From positions 665,001-729,000 of the forward strand of contig NZ_CP063656.1 of assembly GCF_015209725.1 (NCBI RefSeq): a DNA stretch of 64,000 bases, in the 5' to 3' direction. This document shows, one piece after another, positions 19,322 through 28,452 of this stretch. A program made the position numbers and the translations under genes. Source of the DNA: Lysobacter ciconiae. GTDB lineage: Bacteria > Pseudomonadota > Gammaproteobacteria > Xanthomonadales > Xanthomonadaceae. The notes below the pieces were generated by a model. That model did no database searches and had not been told where the DNA came from. It saw nothing but the letters and a program-made list of their open reading frames with translations. Position 1 is the stretch's first letter. Each line of letters begins with the position of its first letter.

Positions 19322-21502
19322 ATGACTTCTTTCGAGCCTGTCTGCAGCACCGCCGACCTGCAGGTCGTGGATCCTGCGACCCTTCCCGCGTACATGCTGG
19401 AGCTGGAGCGGGCGGCCGCGTACCTCGACGATGCACAGCGTGCGCAGCTGCGCCAGGCCTGGGTCGTCGGTGCCGCCGCGCATTCCGGGCAGATGCGCAG
19501 CTCCGGCGAGCCCTACATCACCCATCCCGTGGCGGTGGCGCGGATCCTCGCCGAGCAGGGCCTGGACGTGGAAACGCTGCTGGCGGCGATCCTGCACGAC
19601 ACCATCGAGGACACCGCGCTGGGCTGGGACGACATCGCCTCGCAGTTCGGTCCCACGGTGGCCGAGCTGGTGGATGGCGTGACCAAGCTGGACAAGCTGC
19701 AGTTCCGCGACCGCCAAGAGGCCAATGCGGAGAGCTTCCGCAAGATGCTGCTGGCGATGTCGCGCGACCTGCGCGTCATCCTGATCAAGCTGGCCGACCG
19801 CCTGCACAACATGCGCACCCTGGGCGCGAAGGATCCGCAGTCGCGCCAGCGCATCGCCCGCGAGACGCTGGAGATCTACGCGCCGATCGCCCAGCGCCTG
19901 GGCATGAACCAGATCAAGAGCGAACTGCAGGACCTGGGGTTCCGGGCCCTGCATCCGTACCGCCACGCGGTGCTGGAAAAACGCATCCGCGCCGCGCCGA
20001 TGGTCCGCCGCGAAGCACTGGTGCAGATCGAGGCCAACCTGGCCCAGCGCCTGACCCGGGAGCAGATACCGCACCGCCTGATCAGCCGGGTGAAATCACC
20101 GTGGAGCATCTACACCAAGATGCGCGCCGAAGCGAAGAGCTTCGCCCAGGTGATGGATGTGTTCGGCTACCGGATCGTGCTGCGCACGGTGGCCGACTGC
20201 TATCACGCGCTGGGCGTGGTCCATTCGGTGTACAAGCCGCTGGATGCGCGGTTCCGCGACTTCATCGCCATCCCCAAGGCCAACGGTTATCAATCCCTGC
20301 ACACGGTGCTGTTCGGGCCGTATGGCGCGCCGATCGAGGTCCAGTTGCGCACCGAGGAGATGGACCTGGTCGCCGAGAAGGGCGTGGCCGCGCACTGGAC
20401 CTACAAGGAAGGCGGGCAGGCCCCCAACAGTGCCCAGAACCGCGCCTACAACTGGATCAGCGGGCTGGTGGAGTCCCAGCACGCGACCGGCTCGTCGCTG
20501 GAATTCCTGGAAAACGTCAAGATCGACCTGTTTCCCGACGAGGTCTACCTGTTCTCGCCCAAGGGCGACATCCTGTCGTTGCCGCGCAACGCCATCGCCT
20601 TGGATTTCGCCTACGCGGTCCACACCGACGTGGGCAACACCGCCGTCGCGGCGCGGGTGGACGGCAAGCTGGTGCCGCTGCGCACGCGGCTGTCCAACGG
20701 CGAGCGGGTGGAGATCATCACCGCCAAGTCGTCCACGCCCAAGCCGCAGTGGCTGGAGTACGTCGTTTCCAGCAAGGCGCGCACCGCGATCCGCCACCAG
20801 CTCAAGCAGATGGGGCACGAGGATGCGGTCCAGCTGGGGCATCGGATGCTGGATCGGGCACTGGAGGCGCTGGGCAGTTCGCTGGAGCGGGTGTCGGCTG
20901 CGCGCCTGGACGCCTATCTGCACGAGGGCCGCCACCCGCGCCTGGAAGCCCTGCTGGCCGATATCGCGCTGGGCAACAAGATGCCCAGCCAGGTCGCCTA
21001 CGCACTGGCCCGATCACCGGGGGAGGACGCCGCGCCGGCGCCGGCGCACACCGCGCTGACCCAGGAGAAAATCCTCATCACCGGCAGCGAGCGCGGCGTG
21101 ATCAGCTTCGCCAATTGCTGCATGCCGCTGCCCGGCGACGACATCATGGGCTACCACACCGCCGGCAAGGGCATCGTGGTGCACCGCAAGGAATGCCCCA
21201 ACGTCGCCGAGTACCGCAAGTCGCCGGACCGCTGGGTCTCGATCGGCTGGGACCACACGGTCAGCGGCGATTTCAGCGCGGCGCTGCGCATCGAGGTCGA
21301 CAACCGCCCCGGCGCGCTGGCGCAGGTCGCGGCCGCCATCGCCGACGCCAAATCCAACATCGACCGGGTGGAATACCTGGAGCGCGACATCAACGTTGCG
21401 GTGTTGCGGTTCTCGATCGAGGTGAAGGACCGGCGCCACCTGGCCAACGTGATCCGCAAGGTGCGCCGGCTCAGCGTGGTGCTCGGCGTGCAGCGCATCT
21501 GA
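19322..21502 (+). CDS. spoT: bifunctional (p)ppGpp synthetase/hydrolase SpoT
   Basis: This 726-residue RSH enzyme controls the stringent response alarmone. Domains in order: HD hydrolase with the metal-binding HDTIED and RLHNMRTL motifs; synthetase with RVKSPWSIYTKM, FGYRIVL and FIAIPKANGYQSLHT plus EVQLRTEEMD; TGS domain (about 400-460, DEVYLFSPKGDI); helical and zinc-finger-like region with NCCMPLPGDDIMGY; C-terminal ACT domain (LRIEVDNRPGALAQVAAAIADAKSNIDRVEY). Both catalytic sites look intact, so a bifunctional SpoT rather than a RelA is inferred. It lies about 190 bp after rpoZ. Confidence 0.95.
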   Translation: MTSFEPVCSTADLQVVDPATLPAYMLELERAAAYLDDAQRAQLRQAWVVGAAAHSGQMRSSGEPYITHPVAVARILAEQGLDVETLLAAILHDTIEDTALGWDDIASQFGPTVAELVDGVTKLDKLQFRDRQEANAESFRKMLLAMSRDLRVILIKLADRLHNMRTLGAKDPQSRQRIARETLEIYAPIAQRLGMNQIKSELQDLGFRALHPYRHAVLEKRIRAAPMVRREALVQIEANLAQRLTREQIPHRLISRVKSPWSIYTKMRAEAKSFAQVMDVFGYRIVLRTVADCYHALGVVHSVYKPLDARFRDFIAIPKANGYQSLHTVLFGPYGAPIEVQLRTEEMDLVAEKGVAAHWTYKEGGQAPNSAQNRAYNWISGLVESQHATGSSLEFLENVKIDLFPDEVYLFSPKGDILSLPRNAIALDFAYAVHTDVGNTAVAARVDGKLVPLRTRLSNGERVEIITAKSSTPKPQWLEYVVSSKARTAIRHQLKQMGHEDAVQLGHRMLDRALEALGSSLERVSAARLDAYLHEGRHPRLEALLADIALGNKMPSQVAYALARSPGEDAAPAPAHTALTQEKILITGSERGVISFANCCMPLPGDDIMGYHTAGKGIVVHRKECPNVAEYRKSPDRWVSIGWDHTVSGDFSAALRIEVDNRPGALAQVAAAIADAKSNIDRVEYLERDINVAVLRFSIEVKDRRHLANVIRKVRRLSVVLGVQRI

Positions 21503-21550
21503 GCCGGCGCTTCTACAATGCCGGCTGTCCCCCGTGATTCTGGAGCCTGC

Positions 21551-21934
21551 ATGTCCCGCACCCCGATCCATACCGACCACGCACCCGCGGCGATTGGTCC
21601 CTATTCCCAGGCCGTGCGCATGGGCCAGACCGTGTTCCTGTCCGGCCAGATCCCGCTGGACCCGGCGACCGGCGAACTCGTCGACGGCGACGTCGCCGCG
21701 CAAGCGCGCCAGTCGTTCGACAACCTCAAGGCCGTCTGCGGAGCGGCCGGCGGATCGCTGTCGCAGGTCGCCCGGCTCGGCCTCTACCTCACCGACCTGG
21801 GCGAATTTGCCGCGGTCAATGCGGTGATGGCCGAGTACTTCCAGGCCCCGTACCCGGCGCGCTCGACCATCGAGGTCTCCGGCCTTCCCAAGGGCGCGGC
21901 ATTCGAGGTCGACGCGATCCTCGTCCTTGGCTAG
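21551..21934 (+). CDS. ridA: RidA family reactive imine/enamine deaminase
   Basis: RidA hydrolyses reactive enamine/imine intermediates such as 2-aminoacrylate released by PLP enzymes. The 127-residue product has the family pattern: IGPYSQAVRMGQTVFLSGQIPLDP, then SLSQVARLGLYLTDLGEFAAVNAVMAEYF, and the active-site arginine and glutamate in PARSTIEVSGLPKGAAFEVDAI. ATG 21551 is preferred over the in-frame ATG 21518. It lies between spoT and recG, a conserved position in proteobacteria. Its stop overlaps the recG start by 8 bp. Confidence 0.94.
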   Translation: MSRTPIHTDHAPAAIGPYSQAVRMGQTVFLSGQIPLDPATGELVDGDVAAQARQSFDNLKAVCGAAGGSLSQVARLGLYLTDLGEFAAVNAVMAEYFQAPYPARSTIEVSGLPKGAAFEVDAILVLG

Positions 21935-24062
21935 AACCGCCCGTCGACCTCCGGCACTGGCGGGGGCGGGCGAGACCCCGCTGACCGCGTTGGCCGGCTG
22001 CGGACCGCGGATGGCCGAGAAGCTCGCCGCCCGCGATCTGCATACGCTGCAGGACCTGTGGTTCCAGTTGCCGCGGCAATACGAGGACCGCACCCGCCTG
22101 ACCCCGATCCGCGACCTGCGACCGGGCGTGGCGGCGCAGGTCGAGGGCCGGGTGGTGGCCGTCGAGCGTGGCTTCCGCGGCCGCCCGGTGCTGCGCGTTG
22201 CGATCACCGATGGTTCCGGATCCGGACTGGTGTTGCGGTTTTTCCACTTCCGCGCCGCGCAGGTGGCGCAGTTCGCGGTCGGCGCGCCGCTGCGCTGCTA
22301 CGGGACGCCGCGCCCGGGCCAGCAGGGCCTGGAGATCGTGCATCCCAGCTACCAGGTCCTTGAAGTCTCGGGCGGGGACGCGCTGGGCGATGCGCTCGAT
22401 CCCGTGTATCCGACCGTCGAAGGCATCGGTCCGGTCACCCTGCGCCGCTTGATCGGCCTGGCCTTGGACCGGCTGCCCGACAGCGCGACGCTGGAGCTGC
22501 TCGCCGACGCCGCCGATCTGCCGCCGCTGCGCGAAGCGCTGTTGACCGTGCATCGCCCCCCGCGCGAAGCCGATGTCAGCGCCTTGCTGGCCGGCACCCA
22601 TCCGGCCCAGCGCCGGCTGGCGCTGGAAGAACTGCTGGCCCACCACCTCAGCCTGCGCCGGCAGCGGATCGCCCAGCAGGCCCATCGCGCGCCGACCCTG
22701 GCGGACCAGAGACTCGCTGGCAAGTTGCTGGGACAACTGCCGTACCGGTTGACCGGTGCCCAGCAGCGCGTCTTTGCCGAGATATGCGCCGATCTGGCCC
22801 GGCCCTCGCCGATGCTGCGCCTGGTGCAGGGCGATGTGGGCTCGGGCAAGACCGTCGTCGCCGCGCTGGCCGCCCTGGTGGCGGTCGCCAGCGGTCGCCA
22901 GGTGGCCCTGATGGCGCCCACCGAGCTGCTCGCCGAGCAGCACCTTGTCAACCTGCGCGAGTGGCTCGAGCCGCTGGACGTTCCGTTGGCGTGGCTGGCC
23001 GGCAAGGTCACCGGCAAGGCGCGGCAACAGGCTTTGGCGGACGTCGCTTCGGGTGCCGCCCGGGTGGTGGTCGGTACCCACGCCGTGATGCAGGAGAGCG
23101 TCGTCTTCCATGATCTGGCACTGGCGATCATCGACGAGCAGCACCGCTTCGGCGTTCATCAGCGACTGGCGCTGCGCGACAAGGGCGGGGCGGCCGGCGG
23201 CGATGCAGGCACCGTGCCGCACCAGCTGGTCATGACCGCCACGCCGATCCCGCGCACCCTGGCGATGTCGGCCTATGCAGACCTGGACGTGTCGTCGATC
23301 GATGAACTCCCGCCCGGCCGGACGCCGGTGCAGACGGCGGTGCTGGCCAGCGAGCGGCGGCCCGAACTGGTGGAGCGCATCCGCGCCGCCTGCGCGCAGG
23401 GTCGGCAGGCCTACTGGGTGTGCACCCTGATCGACGAGCCCGACGACGACGCCAAGCCCGGCGCGGTGATGAAGATCGAGGCGCAGGCCGCGCAGACCAC
23501 GTTCGAGACGCTGGCGGCCGGACTCCCGGAACTGCGGGTCGGCCTGGTCCACGGGCGCATGAAGGCCGCCGAGAAGCAGGCGACGATGGCCGCCTTCAAG
23601 GCCGGGCGCATCGACCTGCTGGTGGCAACGACCGTGATCGAGGTCGGCGTGGACGTTCCCAATGCCTCGCTGATGATCATCGAGAACGCCGAGCGCCTCG
23701 GCCTGGCCCAGTTGCACCAGTTGCGCGGTCGGGTGGGGCGCGGCAGCGAGGCCTCCAGCTGCGTGCTGATGTACCGCTCGCCGCTGTCGATGCTGGCCCG
23801 GCAGCGCCTGGAAACCATGCGCGCGACCAACGACGGTTTCCTGATCGCGGAGAAGGACCTTGAGCTGCGCGGCCCCGGCGAGCTGCTGGGCACCCGCCAG
23901 ACCGGCCTTGCCGAATTCCGCCTCGCCGACCTCGCGCGCGACGCCGACCTGCTGCCGCAGGTGCATGAGCTGGCCGAGCGGTTGCTGCGCGATTCGCCCG
24001 AGCTCGCCGAACGCATCGTGGCGCGCTGGATCGGTACCGCCGTGCGCTATGCCGGCGCATGA
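21927..24062 (+). CDS. recG: ATP-dependent DNA helicase RecG
   Basis: RecG remodels stalled replication forks and branch-migrates Holliday junctions. The 711-residue product has a wedge/OB domain (TPLTALAGCGPRMAEKLAARDLHTLQDLWFQLPRQYEDRTRL), Walker A GDVGSGKT, Walker B-type DEQHRFG, TATPIPRTLAM, and the C-terminal helicase motifs LVATTVIEVGVDVPNA and QLHQLRGRVGRG, ending with the TRB region (NDGFLIAEKDLELRGPGELLGTRQTG). The only start that keeps the whole wedge domain is TTG 21927, inside the end of ridA, so a rare start codon and translational coupling are inferred. Confidence 0.93.
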   Translation: MARTARRPPALAGAGETPLTALAGCGPRMAEKLAARDLHTLQDLWFQLPRQYEDRTRLTPIRDLRPGVAAQVEGRVVAVERGFRGRPVLRVAITDGSGSGLVLRFFHFRAAQVAQFAVGAPLRCYGTPRPGQQGLEIVHPSYQVLEVSGGDALGDALDPVYPTVEGIGPVTLRRLIGLALDRLPDSATLELLADAADLPPLREALLTVHRPPREADVSALLAGTHPAQRRLALEELLAHHLSLRRQRIAQQAHRAPTLADQRLAGKLLGQLPYRLTGAQQRVFAEICADLARPSPMLRLVQGDVGSGKTVVAALAALVAVASGRQVALMAPTELLAEQHLVNLREWLEPLDVPLAWLAGKVTGKARQQALADVASGAARVVVGTHAVMQESVVFHDLALAIIDEQHRFGVHQRLALRDKGGAAGGDAGTVPHQLVMTATPIPRTLAMSAYADLDVSSIDELPPGRTPVQTAVLASERRPELVERIRAACAQGRQAYWVCTLIDEPDDDAKPGAVMKIEAQAAQTTFETLAAGLPELRVGLVHGRMKAAEKQATMAAFKAGRIDLLVATTVIEVGVDVPNASLMIIENAERLGLAQLHQLRGRVGRGSEASSCVLMYRSPLSMLARQRLETMRATNDGFLIAEKDLELRGPGELLGTRQTGLAEFRLADLARDADLLPQVHELAERLLRDSPELAERIVARWIGTAVRYAGA

Positions 24063-24164
24063 TCCCCGGTGCCGCGACGCGGATTCAGCGTTATGGTGAT
24101 CGGCCCGCGACGCTGCCAGTCGGCGCCGCCCAGTCCTGAGCACGCCTGTCCCGGAGATCCACGC

Positions 24165-25583
24165 ATGCGGTCCAAGCTGATGTCTGCCCTGCTGCTGTGC
24201 CTGCCGCTGTCCGCGCTCGCGGCCGCGCCAGTACCACCGGCCACCCAGCCCGAGCTGGAACAGATCGGCACCGCACCCTCCGCGCAGCGCATCGAGGCCG
24301 ACATCCGCACCCTGGTGGGGTTCGGCACCCGCCACACCCTGTCTGATACGACGTCCGACACGCGGGGCATCGGTGCGGCGCGGCGCTGGATCAAGGCCGA
24401 GTTCGAGCGCATCTCGGCCCAGTGCGGCGGTTGCCTGGAGGTGCGCTACGTCAGCGAAGTGGTCTCCGGCGAGAAACGCGTCCCCGATCCGGTCGAGATC
24501 GTCAACGTCATCGCGATCCAACGGGGCAGCAGCGACCCGGGCCGCTACGTCATCATGAGCGGCGATATTGATTCGCGCGTATCGGACGTGATGGACGCGA
24601 CCTCCGACGCTCCGGGCGCCAACGACAACGCATCGGGTGTCGCCGGCATCCTGGAGGCGGCGCGGGTGCTGTCGAAGCATCGGTTTGCCGGCTCGATCGT
24701 CTACGCCGCGCTCGCCGGCGAGGAGCAGGGCCTGTTCGGCGGCAAGATCCTTGCCCGGCACGCGATCGACAACGGCTGGCGGATCGAGGCGGTCCTCAAC
24801 AACGACATGATCGGCAACATCGCCGGAATCAACGGCATAATCGACAACACGACCGCGCGGGTGTTCGCCGAGGGCACGCGTTTCAATGAGACCCCGGAGC
24901 AGGCCACCGCGCGCCGCTTCACCGGCGGCGAGGTGGACTCGCCCTCGCGCAACCTGGCCCGCTACATCGACCGGATGGCCGACCTCTACGTGCCCAACCT
25001 GGACGTGATGATGGTCTACCGGCTGGACCGCTTCGGCCGCGGCGGTCACCATCGCCCGTTCAACGACATCGGCGCACCGGCCGTGCGGGTGATGGAAACC
25101 AACGAGCACTACCATCGCCAGCACCAGGATCTGCGCACCGAGGACGGGGTGGTCTACGGCGATACCATCGACGGCGTCGACTTCGCCTACGCCGCCAAGC
25201 TGACGGCGCTCAATGCGGTGACGCTGGCCGGGCTGGCCGGCGCGCCACCACCGCCGGCGGATATCGAGATCGAGGGCGCGGTAACTGCGGATACCACCCT
25301 GCGCTGGTCGCCCGTCCCGGCTGCACAGGCGCCCGACCTGGCCGGCTACAAAGTGTACTGGCGGCTCACCACCGAGCCCCAGTGGAGCCACAGCCGCTAC
25401 GTCGGCAACGTCTCCCAGTACACCCTCAGCAACGTCGTCATCGACAACTACTTCTTCGGCGTTGCCGCCGTGTCCACCGACGGCGCCGAGAGCCCGGTGG
25501 TGTTTCCCGGCGCCGCCGGCAGTTTTGGCGGCTACCAAGCGGCAGCGCGCGAACCCATCAAGGAAAACCAAGCCACACCATGA
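24165..25583 (+). CDS. secreted M28 family zinc peptidase with C-terminal Fn3-like domain
   Basis: This 472-residue protein has a Sec signal peptide (MRSKLMSALLLCLPLSALAAA), an M28 aminopeptidase-type domain (about 40-385) and a C-terminal fibronectin III-like domain (DTTLRWSPVPAAQAPDLAGYKVYWR). Dinuclear zinc ligands are recognisable as Asp154 in GANDNASG, Glu186/187 in AGEEQG, Asp214 in NNDMIG and a His in GGHHRPFND. The first ligand, usually His in an HxDS motif, is Asp134 here (GDIDSR), which may alter metal use. ATG 24165 has GGAG upstream. Its stop overlaps the nucleoside hydrolase start. The substrate is unknown. Confidence 0.86.
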   Translation: MRSKLMSALLLCLPLSALAAAPVPPATQPELEQIGTAPSAQRIEADIRTLVGFGTRHTLSDTTSDTRGIGAARRWIKAEFERISAQCGGCLEVRYVSEVVSGEKRVPDPVEIVNVIAIQRGSSDPGRYVIMSGDIDSRVSDVMDATSDAPGANDNASGVAGILEAARVLSKHRFAGSIVYAALAGEEQGLFGGKILARHAIDNGWRIEAVLNNDMIGNIAGINGIIDNTTARVFAEGTRFNETPEQATARRFTGGEVDSPSRNLARYIDRMADLYVPNLDVMMVYRLDRFGRGGHHRPFNDIGAPAVRVMETNEHYHRQHQDLRTEDGVVYGDTIDGVDFAYAAKLTALNAVTLAGLAGAPPPPADIEIEGAVTADTTLRWSPVPAAQAPDLAGYKVYWRLTTEPQWSHSRYVGNVSQYTLSNVVIDNYFFGVAAVSTDGAESPVVFPGAAGSFGGYQAAAREPIKENQATP

Positions 25584-26521
25584 CTGACCAACGCATCCCC
25601 CTGCTCATCGACACCGATCCCGGCGTGGATGACGCCCTCGCCCTGCTGATGGCCTTCAACGATCCGCGGCACGAGGTCATCGGCCTGACGATCGCTGCCG
25701 GCAACGTCGGCCTGGCGCACACCGTCGCCAACGCGCTGAAGATCTGCGACGTGGTGGGCGTCGATGTCCCGGTGTTTGCCGGTTGCGCATCGCCCCTGCT
25801 GCACGCAGCAGTGGACGCGGCGTATGTGCACGGCCAGGACGGCCTGGGCGATGTCGGCCACGCGCCCTCACAGCGCCAGGCCGAATCCGAACATGCGGCG
25901 TTGGCAATCCTGCGCCTGTCGCACCAGTACGCGGGCCAACTGCTGCTGGTCGCGCTCGGCCCGCTGACGAACCTGGCGGTGGCGCTCAAGCTCGACCCGA
26001 GCCTGCCGTCGCGGATCGGCCGGCTGGTGGTGATGGGCGGGGCGGTCACCGGCCACGGCAACATGACCGCACACGCCGAGTTCAACATCGGCTTCGATCC
26101 GGAGGCAGCGCATATCGTGCTCTCCGCGTTCCCGCACTTCGAACTGGTCGACTGGGAGGCGACGATTTCCCACGGGCTCCCGCACGGCGAGGTGCTGCAG
26201 TGGCTCGCCACCGACAGCCCGCGCGCGAAATTCTTCGACGCGATCTCGCGCAAGACCCGGGAGTGGTCCGCCGATCGGCGCGGCGATGACTGGTACGCCG
26301 CCGACGCGCTCGCGATGGCCCACGCACTGAAGCCCGAAGGCGCGCTCGATGTCGCCCGGCGTGTGCTGGTGGTGGAGACGGAAGGGCGCCACACCCGCGG
26401 GGCGACGGTGGTGGACTGGCGCGTTGAGCAGTCCGACGCAGGCGGCAACGCGTCGATCCTGTTGCGCTACGACCGACCCCGCTTCCAGCGGCGCGTGCAG
26501 GCTGCCCTGGCCGCGACCTGA
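25580..26521 (+). CDS. nucleoside hydrolase (IunH/RihA-type)
   Basis: The enzyme cleaves the N-glycosidic bond of ribonucleosides to ribose and base (salvage). The 313-residue product has the calcium-binding signature DTDPGVDDALAL near the N-terminus and conserved LGPLTNLAVAL, MGGAVTGHGNMTAHAEFNIGFDPEAAHIVL and DWYAADALAMA segments. ATG 25580 overlaps the upstream M28 peptidase stop by 4 bp, so translation is coupled despite different compartments. Base specificity cannot be read from sequence. Likely cytosolic, as no signal peptide is seen. Confidence 0.92.
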   Translation: MTDQRIPLLIDTDPGVDDALALLMAFNDPRHEVIGLTIAAGNVGLAHTVANALKICDVVGVDVPVFAGCASPLLHAAVDAAYVHGQDGLGDVGHAPSQRQAESEHAALAILRLSHQYAGQLLLVALGPLTNLAVALKLDPSLPSRIGRLVVMGGAVTGHGNMTAHAEFNIGFDPEAAHIVLSAFPHFELVDWEATISHGLPHGEVLQWLATDSPRAKFFDAISRKTREWSADRRGDDWYAADALAMAHALKPEGALDVARRVLVVETEGRHTRGATVVDWRVEQSDAGGNASILLRYDRPRFQRRVQAALAAT

Positions 26522-26531
26522 GCCGCGCGAC

Positions 26532-26561
26532 TTGCACCGTCCATGCAAAGCCCGCTATTAT
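26532..26561 (+). promoter_or_regulatory. sigma-70 type promoter of rpmE2
   Basis: TTGCAC (26532-26537), an 18-bp spacer and TATTAT (26556-26561) lie 35 bp before the rpmE2 start. Confidence 0.6.
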
Positions 26562-26596
26562 TGTCAGCTTCCTTCCGCATAGATTGGTGAGTGCCA

Positions 26597-26839
26597 ATGA
26601 AAGCCGGCATCCATCCCGAATACCGCGAAGTCGTGTTCCAGGACGTGACCAGCGATTTCCAGTTCCTGACCCGCTCGACCCTTGGCAGCAAGGAGTCGGT
26701 GAAGTGGGAAGACGGCAACGAGTACCCGCTGATCAAGATCGACATCTCGTCGGCCTCGCACCCGTTCTATACGGGCAAGCACAAGATCATGGATACCGGT
26801 GGCCGCGTGGACAGGTTCCGCAAGCGCTACGCCAAGTAA
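26597..26839 (+). CDS. rpmE2: 50S ribosomal protein L31 type B
   Basis: This 80-residue ribosomal protein starts MKAGIHPEYREVVFQDVTSDFQFLTRST. It lacks the zinc-binding cysteines of the primary L31 (no Cys at all), so it is the zinc-independent (C-minus) paralogue class that can replace zinc-containing L31 under zinc limitation. No Zur box was recognised upstream. The ATG two codons downstream of the longest frame gives the standard start. It is monocistronic, between its own promoter and terminator. Confidence 0.95.
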   Translation: MKAGIHPEYREVVFQDVTSDFQFLTRSTLGSKESVKWEDGNEYPLIKIDISSASHPFYTGKHKIMDTGGRVDRFRKRYAK

Positions 26840-26877
26840 GCATCGGCGGCGCAACGCGCTGTATATACGGGTTATGA

Positions 26878-26910
26878 CAACGGCTGCCGAGAGGCGGCCG
26901 TTGTTGCTTT
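26878..26910 (+). terminator. Rho-independent terminator of rpmE2
   Basis: CAACGGCTGCC / GGCGGCCGTTG stem with GAGA loop, followed by TTGCTTT. Confidence 0.8.
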
Positions 26911-26979
26911 CAGCGACGCCTGCGCAACGCATTGGGCCACCCGTGGCGACCGCTGCCGCGTCCATGCGGTAGGGCATTG

Positions 26980-26988
26980 TGCGATAAT
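26980..26988 (+). promoter_or_regulatory. extended -10 promoter element of gltA
   Basis: TG-C-GATAAT (26980-26988) is an extended -10 pattern about 83 bp before the gltA start. No good -35 is seen, as expected for extended -10 promoters. Confidence 0.4.
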
Positions 26989-27070
26989 TGGGTGTTCGCC
27001 ATTGGTTGCGATCCTTTGTCCCCCTCCCGTTTCGCGCCGTGCGCGAACGTGCAGACAGCAGGAGCATTTT

Positions 27071-28384
27071 GTGTCCGATTCGTCGTCCAGCCTGAACGCC
27101 TCAGCCGATCAGGCCACTCTCTCCGTTGGCGGCAAGACCGTCGAGCTGCCGGTCCAGCACCCGACCCTGGGCGCTCCGTGCATCGATATCGCCAAGGTGC
27201 CGCGCGCCACCGGTTGCTTCACCTACGACCCCGGCTTCACCGCCACCGCCAGCTGCAAGTCGGCCATCACCTACATCGATGGCGACGAAGGCGTGCTGCT
27301 GTATCGCGGCTACCCGATCGAGCAGCTCGCCGAGAAGTCCAATTTCCTCGAAGTGGCCTACCTGCTGATCAACGGCGAGCTGCCCGACAAGGCCGGGTTC
27401 GCCGCTTTCGAGCACGACGTCACCCACCACACGATGATCCATGAGGCCTTTACCGGCTTCCTGGGCGGCTTCCGCCATGACGCCCATCCGATGGCGATGC
27501 TGGTCGGCATGCTCGGCTCGATGGCGAGCTTCTACCACAATGAACTCGACCTGGAGGATCCGGCGCAGCGCCGCCTGGCCGCCATCCGCCTGATCGCCAA
27601 GGTGCCGACGATCGCGGCCGCCTGCTACCGCCATTCGGTCGGCTGGCCGCTGAACCATCCGCGCAACAACCTTGAGTACACGACCCGCTTCCTGCACATG
27701 CTCTACGAGGTGCCGAGCGAGCCGCTGGAGCTCAACCCGATCGCGGCCAAGGCGATGGACCTGCTGTTCATCCTGCACGCCGACCACGAGCAGAACGCGT
27801 CCACCTCGACCGTGCGCCTGGTCGGTTCCACCGGCGCGAACCCCTACGCGTGCGTCGCCGCTGGCGTTGCCGCGCTGTGGGGCCCCGCGCACGGCGGTGC
27901 CAACGAGGCGGTGCTGAAGATGCTCACCGAGATCGGCCGCCCCGAGAACGTGCAGTCGGCGGTGGACCGCGCCAAGGACCGTGATTCGGGCTTCCGCCTG
28001 ATGGGTTTTGGCCACCGCGTCTACAAGAACTACGATCCGCGCGCCGCCCTGGTGCGCAAGATGACCCACGAGGTGCTCGGCGAGCTCGGCATCAACGACC
28101 CGCTGCTGGACGTGGCGATGAAGCTGGAAGAGGCGGCGCTGCAGGACGATTACTTCGTCGAGCGCAAGCTGTACCCCAACGTCGACTTCTACTCCGGCAT
28201 CATCTACAAGGCGCTGGGTATCCCGGTGGAGATGTTCACCGTGATGTTCGCCATCGCACGCACCGCCGGCTGGGTCGCGCACTGGCTGGAGCAGCAGGAC
28301 GATCCGGAGAACAAGATCGGTCGTCCGCGGCAGATCTACACCGGTCCGGCCAACCGTGACTACGTCGGCGTGGACAAGCGCTGA
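27071..28384 (+). CDS. gltA: citrate synthase
   Basis: Citrate synthase condenses acetyl-CoA and oxaloacetate, the entry step of the TCA cycle. The 437-residue product is the hexameric Gram-negative type with catalytic histidines in HADHEQNASTSTVR and AHGGANEAVLK and the aspartate in LYPNVDFYSGIIY; the N-terminal domain (TCFTYDPGFTATASCKS-like) is present. Translation starts at GTG 27071 (SDSSSSLNAS), with GGAGCATTTT directly upstream; the in-frame ATG at 27002 lies near the promoter and is less likely. The gene ends at a shared bidirectional terminator. Confidence 0.96.
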   Translation: MSDSSSSLNASADQATLSVGGKTVELPVQHPTLGAPCIDIAKVPRATGCFTYDPGFTATASCKSAITYIDGDEGVLLYRGYPIEQLAEKSNFLEVAYLLINGELPDKAGFAAFEHDVTHHTMIHEAFTGFLGGFRHDAHPMAMLVGMLGSMASFYHNELDLEDPAQRRLAAIRLIAKVPTIAAACYRHSVGWPLNHPRNNLEYTTRFLHMLYEVPSEPLELNPIAAKAMDLLFILHADHEQNASTSTVRLVGSTGANPYACVAAGVAALWGPAHGGANEAVLKMLTEIGRPENVQSAVDRAKDRDSGFRLMGFGHRVYKNYDPRAALVRKMTHEVLGELGINDPLLDVAMKLEEAALQDDYFVERKLYPNVDFYSGIIYKALGIPVEMFTVMFAIARTAGWVAHWLEQQDDPENKIGRPRQIYTGPANRDYVGVDKR

Positions 28385-28419
28385 CCGGTTTACCGGCCGC
28401 CCGCTGACTTCACGCTGTC

Positions 28420-28452
28420 AATGAAAACCCCGCCCCGAGCGGGGTTTTTCAT
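28420..28452. terminator. bidirectional terminator between gltA and the convergent gene
   Basis: Near-perfect palindrome ATGAAAACCCCGC ... GCGGGGTTTTTCAT with A and T runs at both edges. It serves gltA on plus and overlaps the stop codon of the minus-strand gene. Confidence 0.85.

Noticed and set aside
21816..25571. 1251-codon open frame on the minus strand, antisense to recG and the M28 peptidase
   Set aside because: High-GC DNA creates long antisense frames opposite real genes. Both plus-strand genes are clear family members, and the antisense product is low-complexity Arg/Gln/His without recognisable domains.
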